From assembly GCF_019710745.1 (NCBI RefSeq), contig NZ_JAHKJW010000035.1, positions 12,397 to 76,396 of the forward strand: a DNA stretch of 64,000 nt. Direction: 5' to 3'. The notes beneath the pieces were generated by a model that did no database searches, was not told the origin of the DNA, and saw only the letters and a program-made list of their open reading frames with translations. Of this stretch, positions 15,377-22,614 are shown piece after piece (position 1 is the first letter of the stretch; each line of letters opens with the position of its first letter). Both the position numbers and the translations under genes were made by a program. The stretch is from Streptomyces beigongshangae. GTDB taxonomy: Bacteria; Actinomycetota; Actinomycetes; Streptomycetales; Streptomycetaceae.

Positions 15377-15775
15377 ATGACCGGACCGATCCGTATTCCC
15401 GCCCCCGACGGGGTCGCCCCCGCCGCCGCGTACGCGCACGTGGTCACCGGCACGGGCCGCTTCGTGGCGGTCTCGGGCCAGCTGGCGCTCGACGAGGACG
15501 GCGGGCTCGTCGGCGAGGGGGACCCGGCCGCGCAGGCCCGTCAGGTCTTCGAGAACCTGCGGCGCTGCCTGGCGGCGGCCGGCGCCGGTTTCGACGACGT
15601 GATCAAGCTGACCTACTTCGTCACGGACATGGCCCACCTGCCGGCGATCCGCGCGGCGCGCGCCGGGCACATCCCCCAGGACCGCCTCCCCGCCGCCTCC
15701 GCCGTACAGGTCGCCGCCCTCGTCCGCCCGGAGTTCCTGATGGAGATAGAGGCGTTCGCGGTGGTGCCCGTGTGA
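15377..15775 (+). CDS. RidA family (YjgF/YER057c/UK114) protein
   Basis: 132-aa protein of the RidA superfamily. These trimeric proteins hydrolyse reactive enamine/imine intermediates released by PLP enzymes, or act as related deaminases. Family landmarks are 'VAVSGQLALDEDG' near the N-terminus, 'QVFENLRRCLAAAG' in the middle, 'VIKLTYFVTDM', and the C-terminal 'EIEAFAVV'. The residue before Pro/Ala-rich 'EFLMEIEAF' is arginine ('LVRPEFLMEIE'), in keeping with the active-site Arg. Start ATG 15377 is preceded by a GGATGGGG ribosome site. A strong terminator follows. Confidence 0.85.
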   Translation: MTGPIRIPAPDGVAPAAAYAHVVTGTGRFVAVSGQLALDEDGGLVGEGDPAAQARQVFENLRRCLAAAGAGFDDVIKLTYFVTDMAHLPAIRAARAGHIPQDRLPAASAVQVAALVRPEFLMEIEAFAVVPV

Positions 15776-15787
15776 TCCGGAGCCCCA

Positions 15788-15817
15788 CCGCGACGGCCCC
15801 GGCCGGGGCCGTCGCGG
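15788..15817. terminator. Perfect palindromic hairpin after the RidA gene
   Basis: A 30-bp perfect palindrome centred at 15802/15803 (arms start CCGCGACGGCCCCGG) lies 12 bp after the RidA stop codon. There is no T-run, as is usual for Streptomyces terminators. Confidence 0.65.
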
Positions 15818-15869
15818 CGCGGTGGGTGCGGTCGACGAGGCGTTGCGGGAGGCGCCCCGTCGGCCGCTG

Positions 15870-15972
15870 GTACGGCAACGGTGCTTGTGCTGATTGCCGG
15901 GCAGTTCTCAGGGACCGTGTCGGCGCCGTTCGCAGTGGCTGCTGCGGGCCTGTTTCCGGCGTCGTCGGCGCC
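15870..15972 (-). mobile_element. Transposase 3'-end remnant (left copy)
   Basis: These 103 bp match 16926-17028 in inverted orientation with only five mismatches. Read on the minus strand they encode the last residues of a DDE transposase ('WRRRRRKQARSSHCERRRHG', stop) and its downstream end. Nothing else of the element remains at this site. Confidence 0.7.
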
Positions 15973-16224
15973 GAAGGTCCGCTCCGCGGACAGCCCACTT
16001 CCCCGTGCCGCGCCATCGGTTCAGTCCTTGTTCACCGCGCAACCATCAGCCGCTGCCATGTGTCTGACAGGTGAATTCACCCGGACTTCAACGATGACGC
16101 CTACCAGGATCTCGCCGTGGCGGCTGTCGATGCCACGGCGGGCTGTCACGCCCGGCCGGCCGCATCGCGGTCGTCTACGGGGTTCCAGAAATCTTGCACC
16201 GATCACTTGCATCAGGGAGAAGTC

Positions 16225-16797
16225 ATGACTCACCGCACTCGTCTGACCGTCGCCGGCGCTCTTGCCACGGCACTGCTCTCGGCCACGCCCGCCGTCGCGG
16301 CCACGCCCGGCGCCGGGATGCCGTACACCTGGACCGTGGAGAAGGGGCATGCGCTCGCCTGCACGGGAGAGAGAGAAGGGGTGCGCGTGAGCATCGATCT
16401 TTACGAGAACTCCGCCTTCGGGACCCACGCCCAGGTGTTCGTCGAGACGGCGGAGACCGAGTACGTGCACGGCGGCGAGACGGCCGGCGGCCTGTTCGAC
16501 GACGGCCGGATACGGCGTCGGCTGCTCGTCGCACCGCAGGAGCAGACGGAACAGGAACAGACGGCGAAGTCCTCACGGACGGTGCTCGTCAGCGGCTCCT
16601 ACACCACCAGCGGGCCGCGCCGGTGGGTGCACGAGGTGTACGACGAGCCGTCGGGACAGGTCGTCTCGAAGGGATGGAACACGCCCCTGGCGGCCACCGT
16701 CACCGTGAATGCGCTCGGTCGGCGGGTTGCTCTGACGTGCGAGACCGCCTTCGCCTACGACCTGAGGGTCGGCCGCCCCGCCGACAGCGGGAACTGA
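16225..16797 (+). CDS. Secreted protein of unknown function
   Basis: 190-aa protein. Start ATG 16225 follows AGGGAGA. It has a Sec-type signal peptide (positive 'THRTR', hydrophobic residues 6-22, cleavage near 'TPAVAATP'). The mature part is beta-rich and contains two cysteines far apart ('ALACTGE' and 'ALTCETA') that could form a disulfide. I recognise no family. It is flanked on both sides by inverted remnants of one transposase, so it may have been moved as cargo or trapped by rearrangement. Confidence 0.65.
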   Translation: MTHRTRLTVAGALATALLSATPAVAATPGAGMPYTWTVEKGHALACTGEREGVRVSIDLYENSAFGTHAQVFVETAETEYVHGGETAGGLFDDGRIRRRLLVAPQEQTEQEQTAKSSRTVLVSGSYTTSGPRRWVHEVYDEPSGQVVSKGWNTPLAATVTVNALGRRVALTCETAFAYDLRVGRPADSGN

Positions 16798-16817
16798 CCC
16801 CCCGGCAGGACCTCGCT

Positions 16818-17028
16818 CCCTGCTGGCGCGTACTCGGTCGCCGCCTGCCGAAATCAGACGCCTGATCACCCGGCTCACCGACCGCCGTCCCACCCCGGTC
16901 GACCACATCCCGCACTGGTCGACATGGCGCCGACGACGCCGGAAACAAGCCCGCATCAGCCACTGCGAACGACGCCGACACCGTCCCTGAGAACTGCCCG
17001 GCAATCAGCACAGGCACCGTTGCCGTAC
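16818..17028 (+). mobile_element. DDE transposase C-terminal remnant (right copy)
   Basis: The plus strand reads as the C-terminal about 57 residues of an insertion-sequence transposase: 'AEIRRLITRLTDRRPTPVDH', then 'HWSTWRRRRRKQARI', ending at TGA 16988-16990. The sequence then continues to 17028 as the element end. Positions 16926-17028 are the inverted partner of 15870-15972. The style is that of IS4/IS701-like elements, but the family is uncertain. The remnant abuts the stop codon of the HEAT-repeat gene. Confidence 0.7.
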
Positions 17029-17627
17029 TAGCCCCGGCCCCGTGGCGTGCGCTGGGCCGGCAGCCGTTTCAGCGCGTCGGCGGCCGCGCGGGCCAGCTCC
17101 GGGTGGACCAGGGCCTCGTTCAGGACGGGCCGGGCCTTCTCGTCGCCCAGCGCTCCGAGCCCTTCCACGCAGGCCAGGGCGACCCGGCGGTACGGGTCGT
17201 GCGGGCGGAAGCGGCGGGCCAGTGTGGTGATCAGGGCCGGGACGGACTCCGGCGCGCGCAGTTCGACCAGCAGCCGCACCGGGTGGAGGGCGTAGGCGAC
17301 GCGCAGTTCATTGGTGGCGAGGGCGGCCGCCGCCCGGGCGGTGCGCGGGTCGCCGAGCCGGGCGAGGGCGTACGCGGCGGACGCGCACCGCTGCGGGTCC
17401 CGGTGGTTGAGCAGCAGGACGAGCGCTTCGAAGGCCCGCCGGTCACCGGCGAGACCGAGCCGGAAGGCGGCCAGCTCCCGCGCCCAGAGCGGCTGCCGGG
17501 GAGCGACGAGCACGGCGGCCAGCTCGTCGAGGTCCCTGGTCGCGGCCAGCCGTTCGTACGGGAAGGAGGCGGCGGCGCCGGCCTCCTGCCGTAAGCGCCG
17601 GGTGAGCGTTCGCAACTCTTCGTCCAT
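17028..17627 (-). CDS. HEAT-repeat domain protein
   Basis: 199-aa protein made of about five HEAT/PBS-lyase-like repeats. Typical helices are 'PLWARELAAFRLGLAG', 'RCASAAYALARLGDP', 'RVALACVEGLGALGDE' and 'LARAAADALKRL'. Such repeats make a solenoid used for protein binding; no catalytic residues are visible. Start ATG at 17627. The gene is divergent from the 3-hydroxyacyl-CoA dehydrogenase, and its stop lies exactly at the edge of the transposase remnant, so its C-terminus may have been altered by that insertion. Confidence 0.75.
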   Translation of the reverse strand: MDEELRTLTRRLRQEAGAAASFPYERLAATRDLDELAAVLVAPRQPLWARELAAFRLGLAGDRRAFEALVLLLNHRDPQRCASAAYALARLGDPRTARAAAALATNELRVAYALHPVRLLVELRAPESVPALITTLARRFRPHDPYRRVALACVEGLGALGDEKARPVLNEALVHPELARAAADALKRLPAQRTPRGRG

Positions 17628-18041
17628 GACACAGAGACTATCGGTGACCTACGCCACAGGTACCGGTCCGGAACGCGGGCTGGTGCGCTCGTTACCCACC
17701 GGTTAAGCTCATTCGAGCGAGTTACCCACTCGTGGATTCGCCCGGGGCGGCCTGGTGACGCAGCCGCCGCGGGAACACCCTCGGGCCCCAGGGCCGTGAG
17801 GGAGCTGGTCGGTTCGGTACGTCAGGTACCGCAGTAGTACGACCCGGCTCCGGGACAGGGCCGGTCGGATTCCCCACCGCCTCGCGGGCCCGCGCTCCAC
17901 GCCCGCGAACGGCACCGGGCACCCGCGCTCCGCGGCCCGGCCCGGTCCCTGCGCATCCTCGCGTCCGGCTTCCGCACCCCGTGCGCCCGTCGGCGCCTCC
18001 CGGTGCGTACCCCAGTCGTCACTCATCCCTGGAGTCCCGCG
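17628..18041. promoter_or_regulatory. Divergent control region with GTTACCCAC direct repeats
   Basis: This 414-bp gap holds no gene. Two identical 9-bp sequences GTTACCCAC lie at 17691-17699 and 17721-17729, exactly 30 bp apart (about three helical turns). The second lies within a small inverted repeat CGAGT-TACCC-ACTCG. The spacing is typical of tandem operator sites; the TetR regulator encoded at 20036 is a possible binder. Confidence 0.4.
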
Positions 18042-19892
18042 ATGGCCACTCCCCCGTCCGACCCTTCCGTGTCCCCCTCCGCGTCCTCGTCCTCGTCCCC
18101 CTCCGCGTCCTCGGGGACACCCCTCAGGACCGTCGCCGTCGTCGGCCTCGGCACGATGGGCACCGGTATCGCCGAGATCCTCGTCCGGGCCGGCCGTGAG
18201 GTCGTCGGCATCGACATCAGCGCGGCCGCCGCGGCCCGCGCCACCGCCGCGCTCGGGTCCGCGACCGCCCGGGCCGTGCGGCGCGGGCGCCTCACGGGGC
18301 AGGAGCGCGACGACGCCCTCGCCCGCTTCCGCACGTTCACCGACCTGCGGGCGGCGGCCGACGCCGACCTGGTGATCGAGGTGGCTCCGGAGTCGTACGA
18401 GACCAAGCGCCGGATCTTCCGGGAGCTGGACGGCGTCGTGCGTCCGGAGACGATCCTGGCGACCGGCACGAACGCGCTGTCGGTCACCCGGCTGGCCGCC
18501 GACTCGGCACGCCCCGAACGCGTCCTCGGAATGCACTTCTTCAACCCGGCGCCCGCGATGCGGCTCGTCGAGGTGGTCTCGTCCGTGCTGACCGCCCCGG
18601 AGGCCGTCGCCGCCGTCACCGGCCTCGCCCTCGAACTCGGCAAGGAGCCCGTCGCGGTCGGCGACCGCCCCGGTTTCGTCGCCGACGGCCTGCTCTTCGG
18701 CTACCTCAACCAGGCCGCCGCGATGTACGAGGCGAAGTACGCCGGCCGTGAGGACATCGACGCGGCGATGAGGCTGGGCTGCGGTCTGCCGATGGGCCCA
18801 CTGGCCCTGCTCGACCTGATCGGCGTCGACACCGCGCGTACGGTCCTGGAGGCGATGTACGCGGAGTCGCACGACCGCCTGCACGCGCCCGCGCCCGTCC
18901 TGAAGCAGCTCAGCGAGGCGGGGCTGACCGGCCGCAAGGCGGGCCGCGGCTTCTACACGTACGACGCGCCGGGCGGCGCGACCGTCGTCCCGGACGCGCT
19001 CACCCCGCCCGCGGCGGACTCCGGGGCGGCGGTCCGGCCCGTCCGCTCGGTGGGCGTCGCCGGGTCCGGGACGATGGCCTCCGGCATCGCCGAGGTCTTC
19101 GCGAAGGCCGGGTACGACGTCGTCCTCGCCGCACGCAGCGAGGAGAAGGCGCAGCGCGCCAGGGACCGGATCGGCAGGTCGCTGGCGCGCTCCGTGGACA
19201 AGGGGCGGACGACCGCCGAGGCGGCGGCCGCGGCACTGGAGCGGATCGTCCCGGCGGGGTCGTACGAGGCGTTCGCCGAGGTCGACCTGGCCCTGGAGGC
19301 AGTCGCCGAGGACCTGGAGATCAAGCGGCAGCTGTTCGCGGTGTTCGACAAGGTCTGCCGGCCGGGGGCGATCCTGGCCACCACGACCTCCTCGCTGCCG
19401 GTCGTGGCCTGCGCACGCGCCACCTCGCGGCCGCAGGACGTGATCGGGATGCACTTCTTCAACCCGGCCCCGGCGATGAAGCTCGTCGAGGTGGTGCGTA
19501 CGGTCCTGACGGCGGACGACGTGCACGCCACGGTCCGCGGGCTGTGCGCGAAGATCCGCAAGCACCCGGTGGACTGCGGGGACCGGGCCGGGTTCATCGT
19601 GAACGCACTGTTGTTCCCGTACCTGAACAACGCGGTCAAGATGGTGGAGCAGCACTACGCGACGCCCGACGACATCGACACCGCGATGAAGCTCGGCGGC
19701 GGGTATCCCATGGGCCCGTTCGAGCTGCTCGACACGGTCGGCCTGGATGTCTCGCTGGCCATCGAGAGGGTGCTGCACCGTGAGTTCCGCGACCCGGGGC
19801 TCGCCCCGGCGCCCCTCCTGGAGCACCTGGTGGCCGCGGGCTGCCTCGGCCGCAAGACGGGCCGCGGTTTCCGTGAACACGCCCGCCGCTGA
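18042..19892 (+). CDS. 3-hydroxyacyl-CoA dehydrogenase, duplicated-domain type
   Basis: 616-aa protein made of two complete 3-hydroxyacyl-CoA dehydrogenase units in tandem. Each has an NAD-binding motif ('GLGTMGTGIAE' and 'GSGTMASGIAE'), the catalytic-histidine block 'GMHFFNPAPAM' and a C-terminal helical domain ending 'GRKAGRGFY' or 'GRKTGRGFR'. It oxidises 3-hydroxybutyryl-CoA-type substrates with NAD(P), or acts in reverse. Start ATG 18042 is preferred because the frame before it is short and unlike the family; residues 1-25 are a Ser/Pro-rich tail. Position upstream of the ccr cluster suggests it makes or uses acetoacetyl-/hydroxybutyryl-CoA feeding the ethylmalonyl-CoA route. Confidence 0.88.
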   Translation: MATPPSDPSVSPSASSSSSPSASSGTPLRTVAVVGLGTMGTGIAEILVRAGREVVGIDISAAAAARATAALGSATARAVRRGRLTGQERDDALARFRTFTDLRAAADADLVIEVAPESYETKRRIFRELDGVVRPETILATGTNALSVTRLAADSARPERVLGMHFFNPAPAMRLVEVVSSVLTAPEAVAAVTGLALELGKEPVAVGDRPGFVADGLLFGYLNQAAAMYEAKYAGREDIDAAMRLGCGLPMGPLALLDLIGVDTARTVLEAMYAESHDRLHAPAPVLKQLSEAGLTGRKAGRGFYTYDAPGGATVVPDALTPPAADSGAAVRPVRSVGVAGSGTMASGIAEVFAKAGYDVVLAARSEEKAQRARDRIGRSLARSVDKGRTTAEAAAAALERIVPAGSYEAFAEVDLALEAVAEDLEIKRQLFAVFDKVCRPGAILATTTSSLPVVACARATSRPQDVIGMHFFNPAPAMKLVEVVRTVLTADDVHATVRGLCAKIRKHPVDCGDRAGFIVNALLFPYLNNAVKMVEQHYATPDDIDTAMKLGGGYPMGPFELLDTVGLDVSLAIERVLHREFRDPGLAPAPLLEHLVAAGCLGRKTGRGFREHARR

Positions 19893-20035
19893 GCCGCACG
19901 GGACCGGGCGCGGTGCCGGAGGACGCCCCGCGGGCCGGCTGGGGCGGACTGCTCGAACCGGGATCCGGGTCCCGTCCGGGACGGAAAAGACCCGGTCATG
20001 AGCGCTCTGCCGCGTACATGCAGTACGTTCGGGGC

Positions 20036-20854
20036 ATGTCCCGGTCCGCCAAGCCCTCCCGTACCCCAGCCGCCTCCTCCGACGCGCCGGAGAGCGCCCC
20101 GGGCGGCCGCGCGGCCGCCCAACGGCTCAAGATGCGCCGGGAACTGGCGGCCGCCGCGATGGAACTCTTCGCGACGAAGGGGTACGAGGCGACGACGGTC
20201 GACGAGATCGCGGCCGCCGCCGGGGTCGCCCGGCGCACCTTCTTCCGGCACTTCCGCTCCAAGGAAGAGGCGATCTTCCCGGACCACGACGACACCCTGA
20301 TCCGCGCGGAGGCGGTGCTCGACGCCGCGCCGGCGCACGAGCACCCGCTGGACACGGTGTGCCGCGGGATCAAGGAAGTCATGAAGATGTACGCGGCCCG
20401 GCCGGAGATCTCGGTCTCGCGCTACAAGCTCACGCGCGAGGTGCCGACGCTGCGGGAGGCGGAGATCGCCTCCGTGGCCCGGTACGAGCGGCTGTTCACC
20501 CGCTATCTGCTGGGCCACTTCGACGAGCACGCCCATGACGACGACGCCAACGACGACCCGCTGCTCGCCGAGGTCGCCGCATCGGCCGTGGTCACCGCCC
20601 ACAACCACGTACTGCGCAGATGGCTGCGGGCGGGCGGTCAGGGGGACGTCGAGTCGCAGCTGGACCACGCCTTCTCGATCGTCCGGAAGACGTTCGGCAC
20701 CGGGATGGGCGCCGGGCGGGACACCCCACCGCACACGGCGCCCGTCCCGGCCGTCTCGGTGGACGGCGAGGTCCTCGTGACCGTCGCGCGGGTCGACGCC
20801 CCGCTGCACCAGGTGATGCGGACCATCGAGCAGGCACTGAAGGAACGGCACTGA
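20036..20854 (+). CDS. TetR family transcriptional regulator
   Basis: About 272 aa. The TetR helix-turn-helix is clear at about residues 35-85 ('AAMELFATKGYEATTVDEIA', then 'RRTFFRHFRSKEEA'). The C-terminal ligand domain is longer than usual, with an additional tail of about 45 residues after 'RKTFG'. ATG 20036 follows CGGGG closely; ATG 20018 is an alternative. It lies between the dehydrogenase and the ethylmalonyl-CoA genes, is followed by a very strong terminator, and may control either group. Confidence 0.85.
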   Translation: MSRSAKPSRTPAASSDAPESAPGGRAAAQRLKMRRELAAAAMELFATKGYEATTVDEIAAAAGVARRTFFRHFRSKEEAIFPDHDDTLIRAEAVLDAAPAHEHPLDTVCRGIKEVMKMYAARPEISVSRYKLTREVPTLREAEIASVARYERLFTRYLLGHFDEHAHDDDANDDPLLAEVAASAVVTAHNHVLRRWLRAGGQGDVESQLDHAFSIVRKTFGTGMGAGRDTPPHTAPVPAVSVDGEVLVTVARVDAPLHQVMRTIEQALKERH

Positions 20855-20868
20855 AGGAACGGCACTGA

Positions 20869-20918
20869 GGGATCGCAGAAGGGGCACGCCCTGACGGGCG
20901 TGCCCCTTCTGCGATCCC
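20869..20918. terminator. Strong terminator with perfect 23-bp stem
   Basis: Left arm 20869-20891 and right arm 20896-20918 are exact reverse complements (23 bp) around a TGAC loop. It starts 15 bp after the TetR stop codon and isolates it from the ccr operon. The stop region just before it repeats AAGGAACGGCACTGA twice. Confidence 0.9.
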
Positions 20919-21267
20919 GGGGTGGTCCCTTTTGCGGCCCCTTTCGATCGATCATCGCTCATCTGTCGTCGCCAGATGACAAGTGAGAGAAATTGTTGGC
21001 ACTCGGTGCCTTGCTGGATGGCACCGCGTGTCATACGTTGAAGAGGTCCGGGCGGCCGGCGCACGGAGATCCTCCGTACGCCGGCTGTCCCCGCACACCA
21101 CGGTCTGCGCGCCCGGACGCCTGCGTCACAGGCACCCCTCCGCGCCACAAAGCGCTGCCGAGCACCACCCCGCCGAACCGACGGCACCCCCTGTCAGCAG
21201 CCAGCAGCTACCCACCCCGACGTAACCCTCAGCGTCCCCGCGGACGCTCGTCGCCGGAGGCAACACC
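20919..21267 (+). promoter_or_regulatory. Upstream region and candidate promoter of the ccr operon
   Basis: No gene lies in these 349 bp. A possible promoter is TTGCTG (21011-21016), 17 bp, TACGTT (21034-21039). A short inverted repeat GGCAC-TCG-GTGCC (20998-21010) directly precedes it, and a third GGCAC lies in the spacer. The implied 5' leader of about 220 nt is long; no riboswitch fold was recognised. Confidence 0.4.
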
Positions 21268-22605
21268 GTGAAGGACATCCTGGACGCGATCCAGTCGCAG
21301 ACCGCCACGTCCGCCGACTTCGCCGCCCTGCCGCTCCCCGAGTCCTACCGCGCGATCACCGTGCACAAGGACGAGACGGAGATGTTCGCGGGGCTCCCCA
21401 CCCGCGACAAGGACCCCCGCAAGTCGATCCACCTGGACGACGTGCCGGTGCCGGAACTAGGCCCCGGTGAGGCCCTGGTGGCCGTGATGGCCTCCTCGGT
21501 CAACTACAACTCGGTGTGGACCTCGATCTTCGAGCCCTTGTCCACCTTCGGGTTCCTGGAGCGCTACGGCAGGCTCAGCGAGCTGACCAGGCGCCACGAC
21601 CTGCCGTACCACGTCATCGGTTCGGACCTCGCGGGCGTCGTGCTGCGCACCGGTCCGGGCGTGAACGCCTGGCACCCCGGCGACGAGGTCGTCGCGCACT
21701 GCCTGTCGGTCGAGCTGGAGTCGTCCGACGGCCACAACGACACGATGCTCGACCCCGAGCAGCGCATCTGGGGCTTCGAGACCAACTTCGGCGGGCTGGC
21801 GGAGATCGCGCTCGTCAAGTCCAACCAGCTGATGCCCAAACCCGGCCACCTGTCGTGGGAGGAGGCCGCCGCGCCCGGTCTGGTCAACTCCACCGCGTAC
21901 CGGCAACTGGTCTCGCGCAACGGCGCCGGCATGAAACAGGGCGACAACGTCCTCGTCTGGGGCGCGAGCGGCGGACTCGGCTCGTACGCCACGCAGTTCG
22001 CGCTCGCCGGCGGCGCCCACCCCGTCTGTGTGGTGAGCAGCCCGCAGAAGGCGGACATCTGCCGGGCGATGGGCGCCGAGGCGATCATCGACCGCACCGC
22101 GGAGGACTACCGGTTCTGGAAGGACGAGCACACGCAGGACCCCAAGGAGTGGAAGCGCTTCGGCAAGCGCATCCGTGAACTCACCGGTGGCGAGGACGTC
22201 GACATCGTCTTCGAGCACCCGGGCCGCGAGACCTTCGGCGCCTCCGTCTACGTCACCCGCAAGGGCGGCACGATCGTCACCTGCGCCTCCACCTCGGGGT
22301 ACCACCACGAGTACGACAACCGCTATCTGTGGATGTCCCTGAAGCGGATCATCGGCTCGCACTTCGCCAACTACCGGGAGGCGTGGGAGGCCAACCGGCT
22401 GATCGCGAAGGGGAAGATCCATCCGACGCTGTCCAAGGTGTACCCGCTGGAGGAGACCGGGCAGGCCGCCTTCGACGTGCACCGCAACCTCCACCAGGGC
22501 AAGGTCGGCGTCCTGGCGCTGGCCCCCGCCGAGGGTCTCGGCGTGCGCGACGAGGAGAAGCGCGCCCTGCACATCGACGCCATCAACCGCTTCCGGAACA
22601 TCTGA
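21268..22605 (+). CDS. ccr: Crotonyl-CoA carboxylase/reductase
   Basis: 445-aa medium-chain dehydrogenase/reductase of the Ccr type. It reductively carboxylates crotonyl-CoA with CO2 and NADPH to (2S)-ethylmalonyl-CoA. The length and landmarks are those of the family: 'SSVNYNSVWTSIFEP' near residue 75, 'YHVIGSDLAGVVLR', the cofactor loop 'VWGASGGLGSYA' (about 230-241) and 'ASTSGYHHEYDNRYLWM'. Start GTG 21268 after GCAACACC, with GGAGG about 9 nt upstream. It is the first gene of a five-gene series with gaps of a few bases. It supplies ethylmalonyl-CoA for acetate assimilation and for polyketide building blocks. Confidence 0.95.
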   Translation: MKDILDAIQSQTATSADFAALPLPESYRAITVHKDETEMFAGLPTRDKDPRKSIHLDDVPVPELGPGEALVAVMASSVNYNSVWTSIFEPLSTFGFLERYGRLSELTRRHDLPYHVIGSDLAGVVLRTGPGVNAWHPGDEVVAHCLSVELESSDGHNDTMLDPEQRIWGFETNFGGLAEIALVKSNQLMPKPGHLSWEEAAAPGLVNSTAYRQLVSRNGAGMKQGDNVLVWGASGGLGSYATQFALAGGAHPVCVVSSPQKADICRAMGAEAIIDRTAEDYRFWKDEHTQDPKEWKRFGKRIRELTGGEDVDIVFEHPGRETFGASVYVTRKGGTIVTCASTSGYHHEYDNRYLWMSLKRIIGSHFANYREAWEANRLIAKGKIHPTLSKVYPLEETGQAAFDVHRNLHQGKVGVLALAPAEGLGVRDEEKRALHIDAINRFRNI

Positions 22606-22614
22606 GGTCCGAAG

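Noticed and set aside
17709..19880. 723-codon minus-strand open frame opposite the dehydrogenase
   Set aside because: Antisense shadow of the duplicated dehydrogenase; it repeats internally only because the real gene is duplicated.
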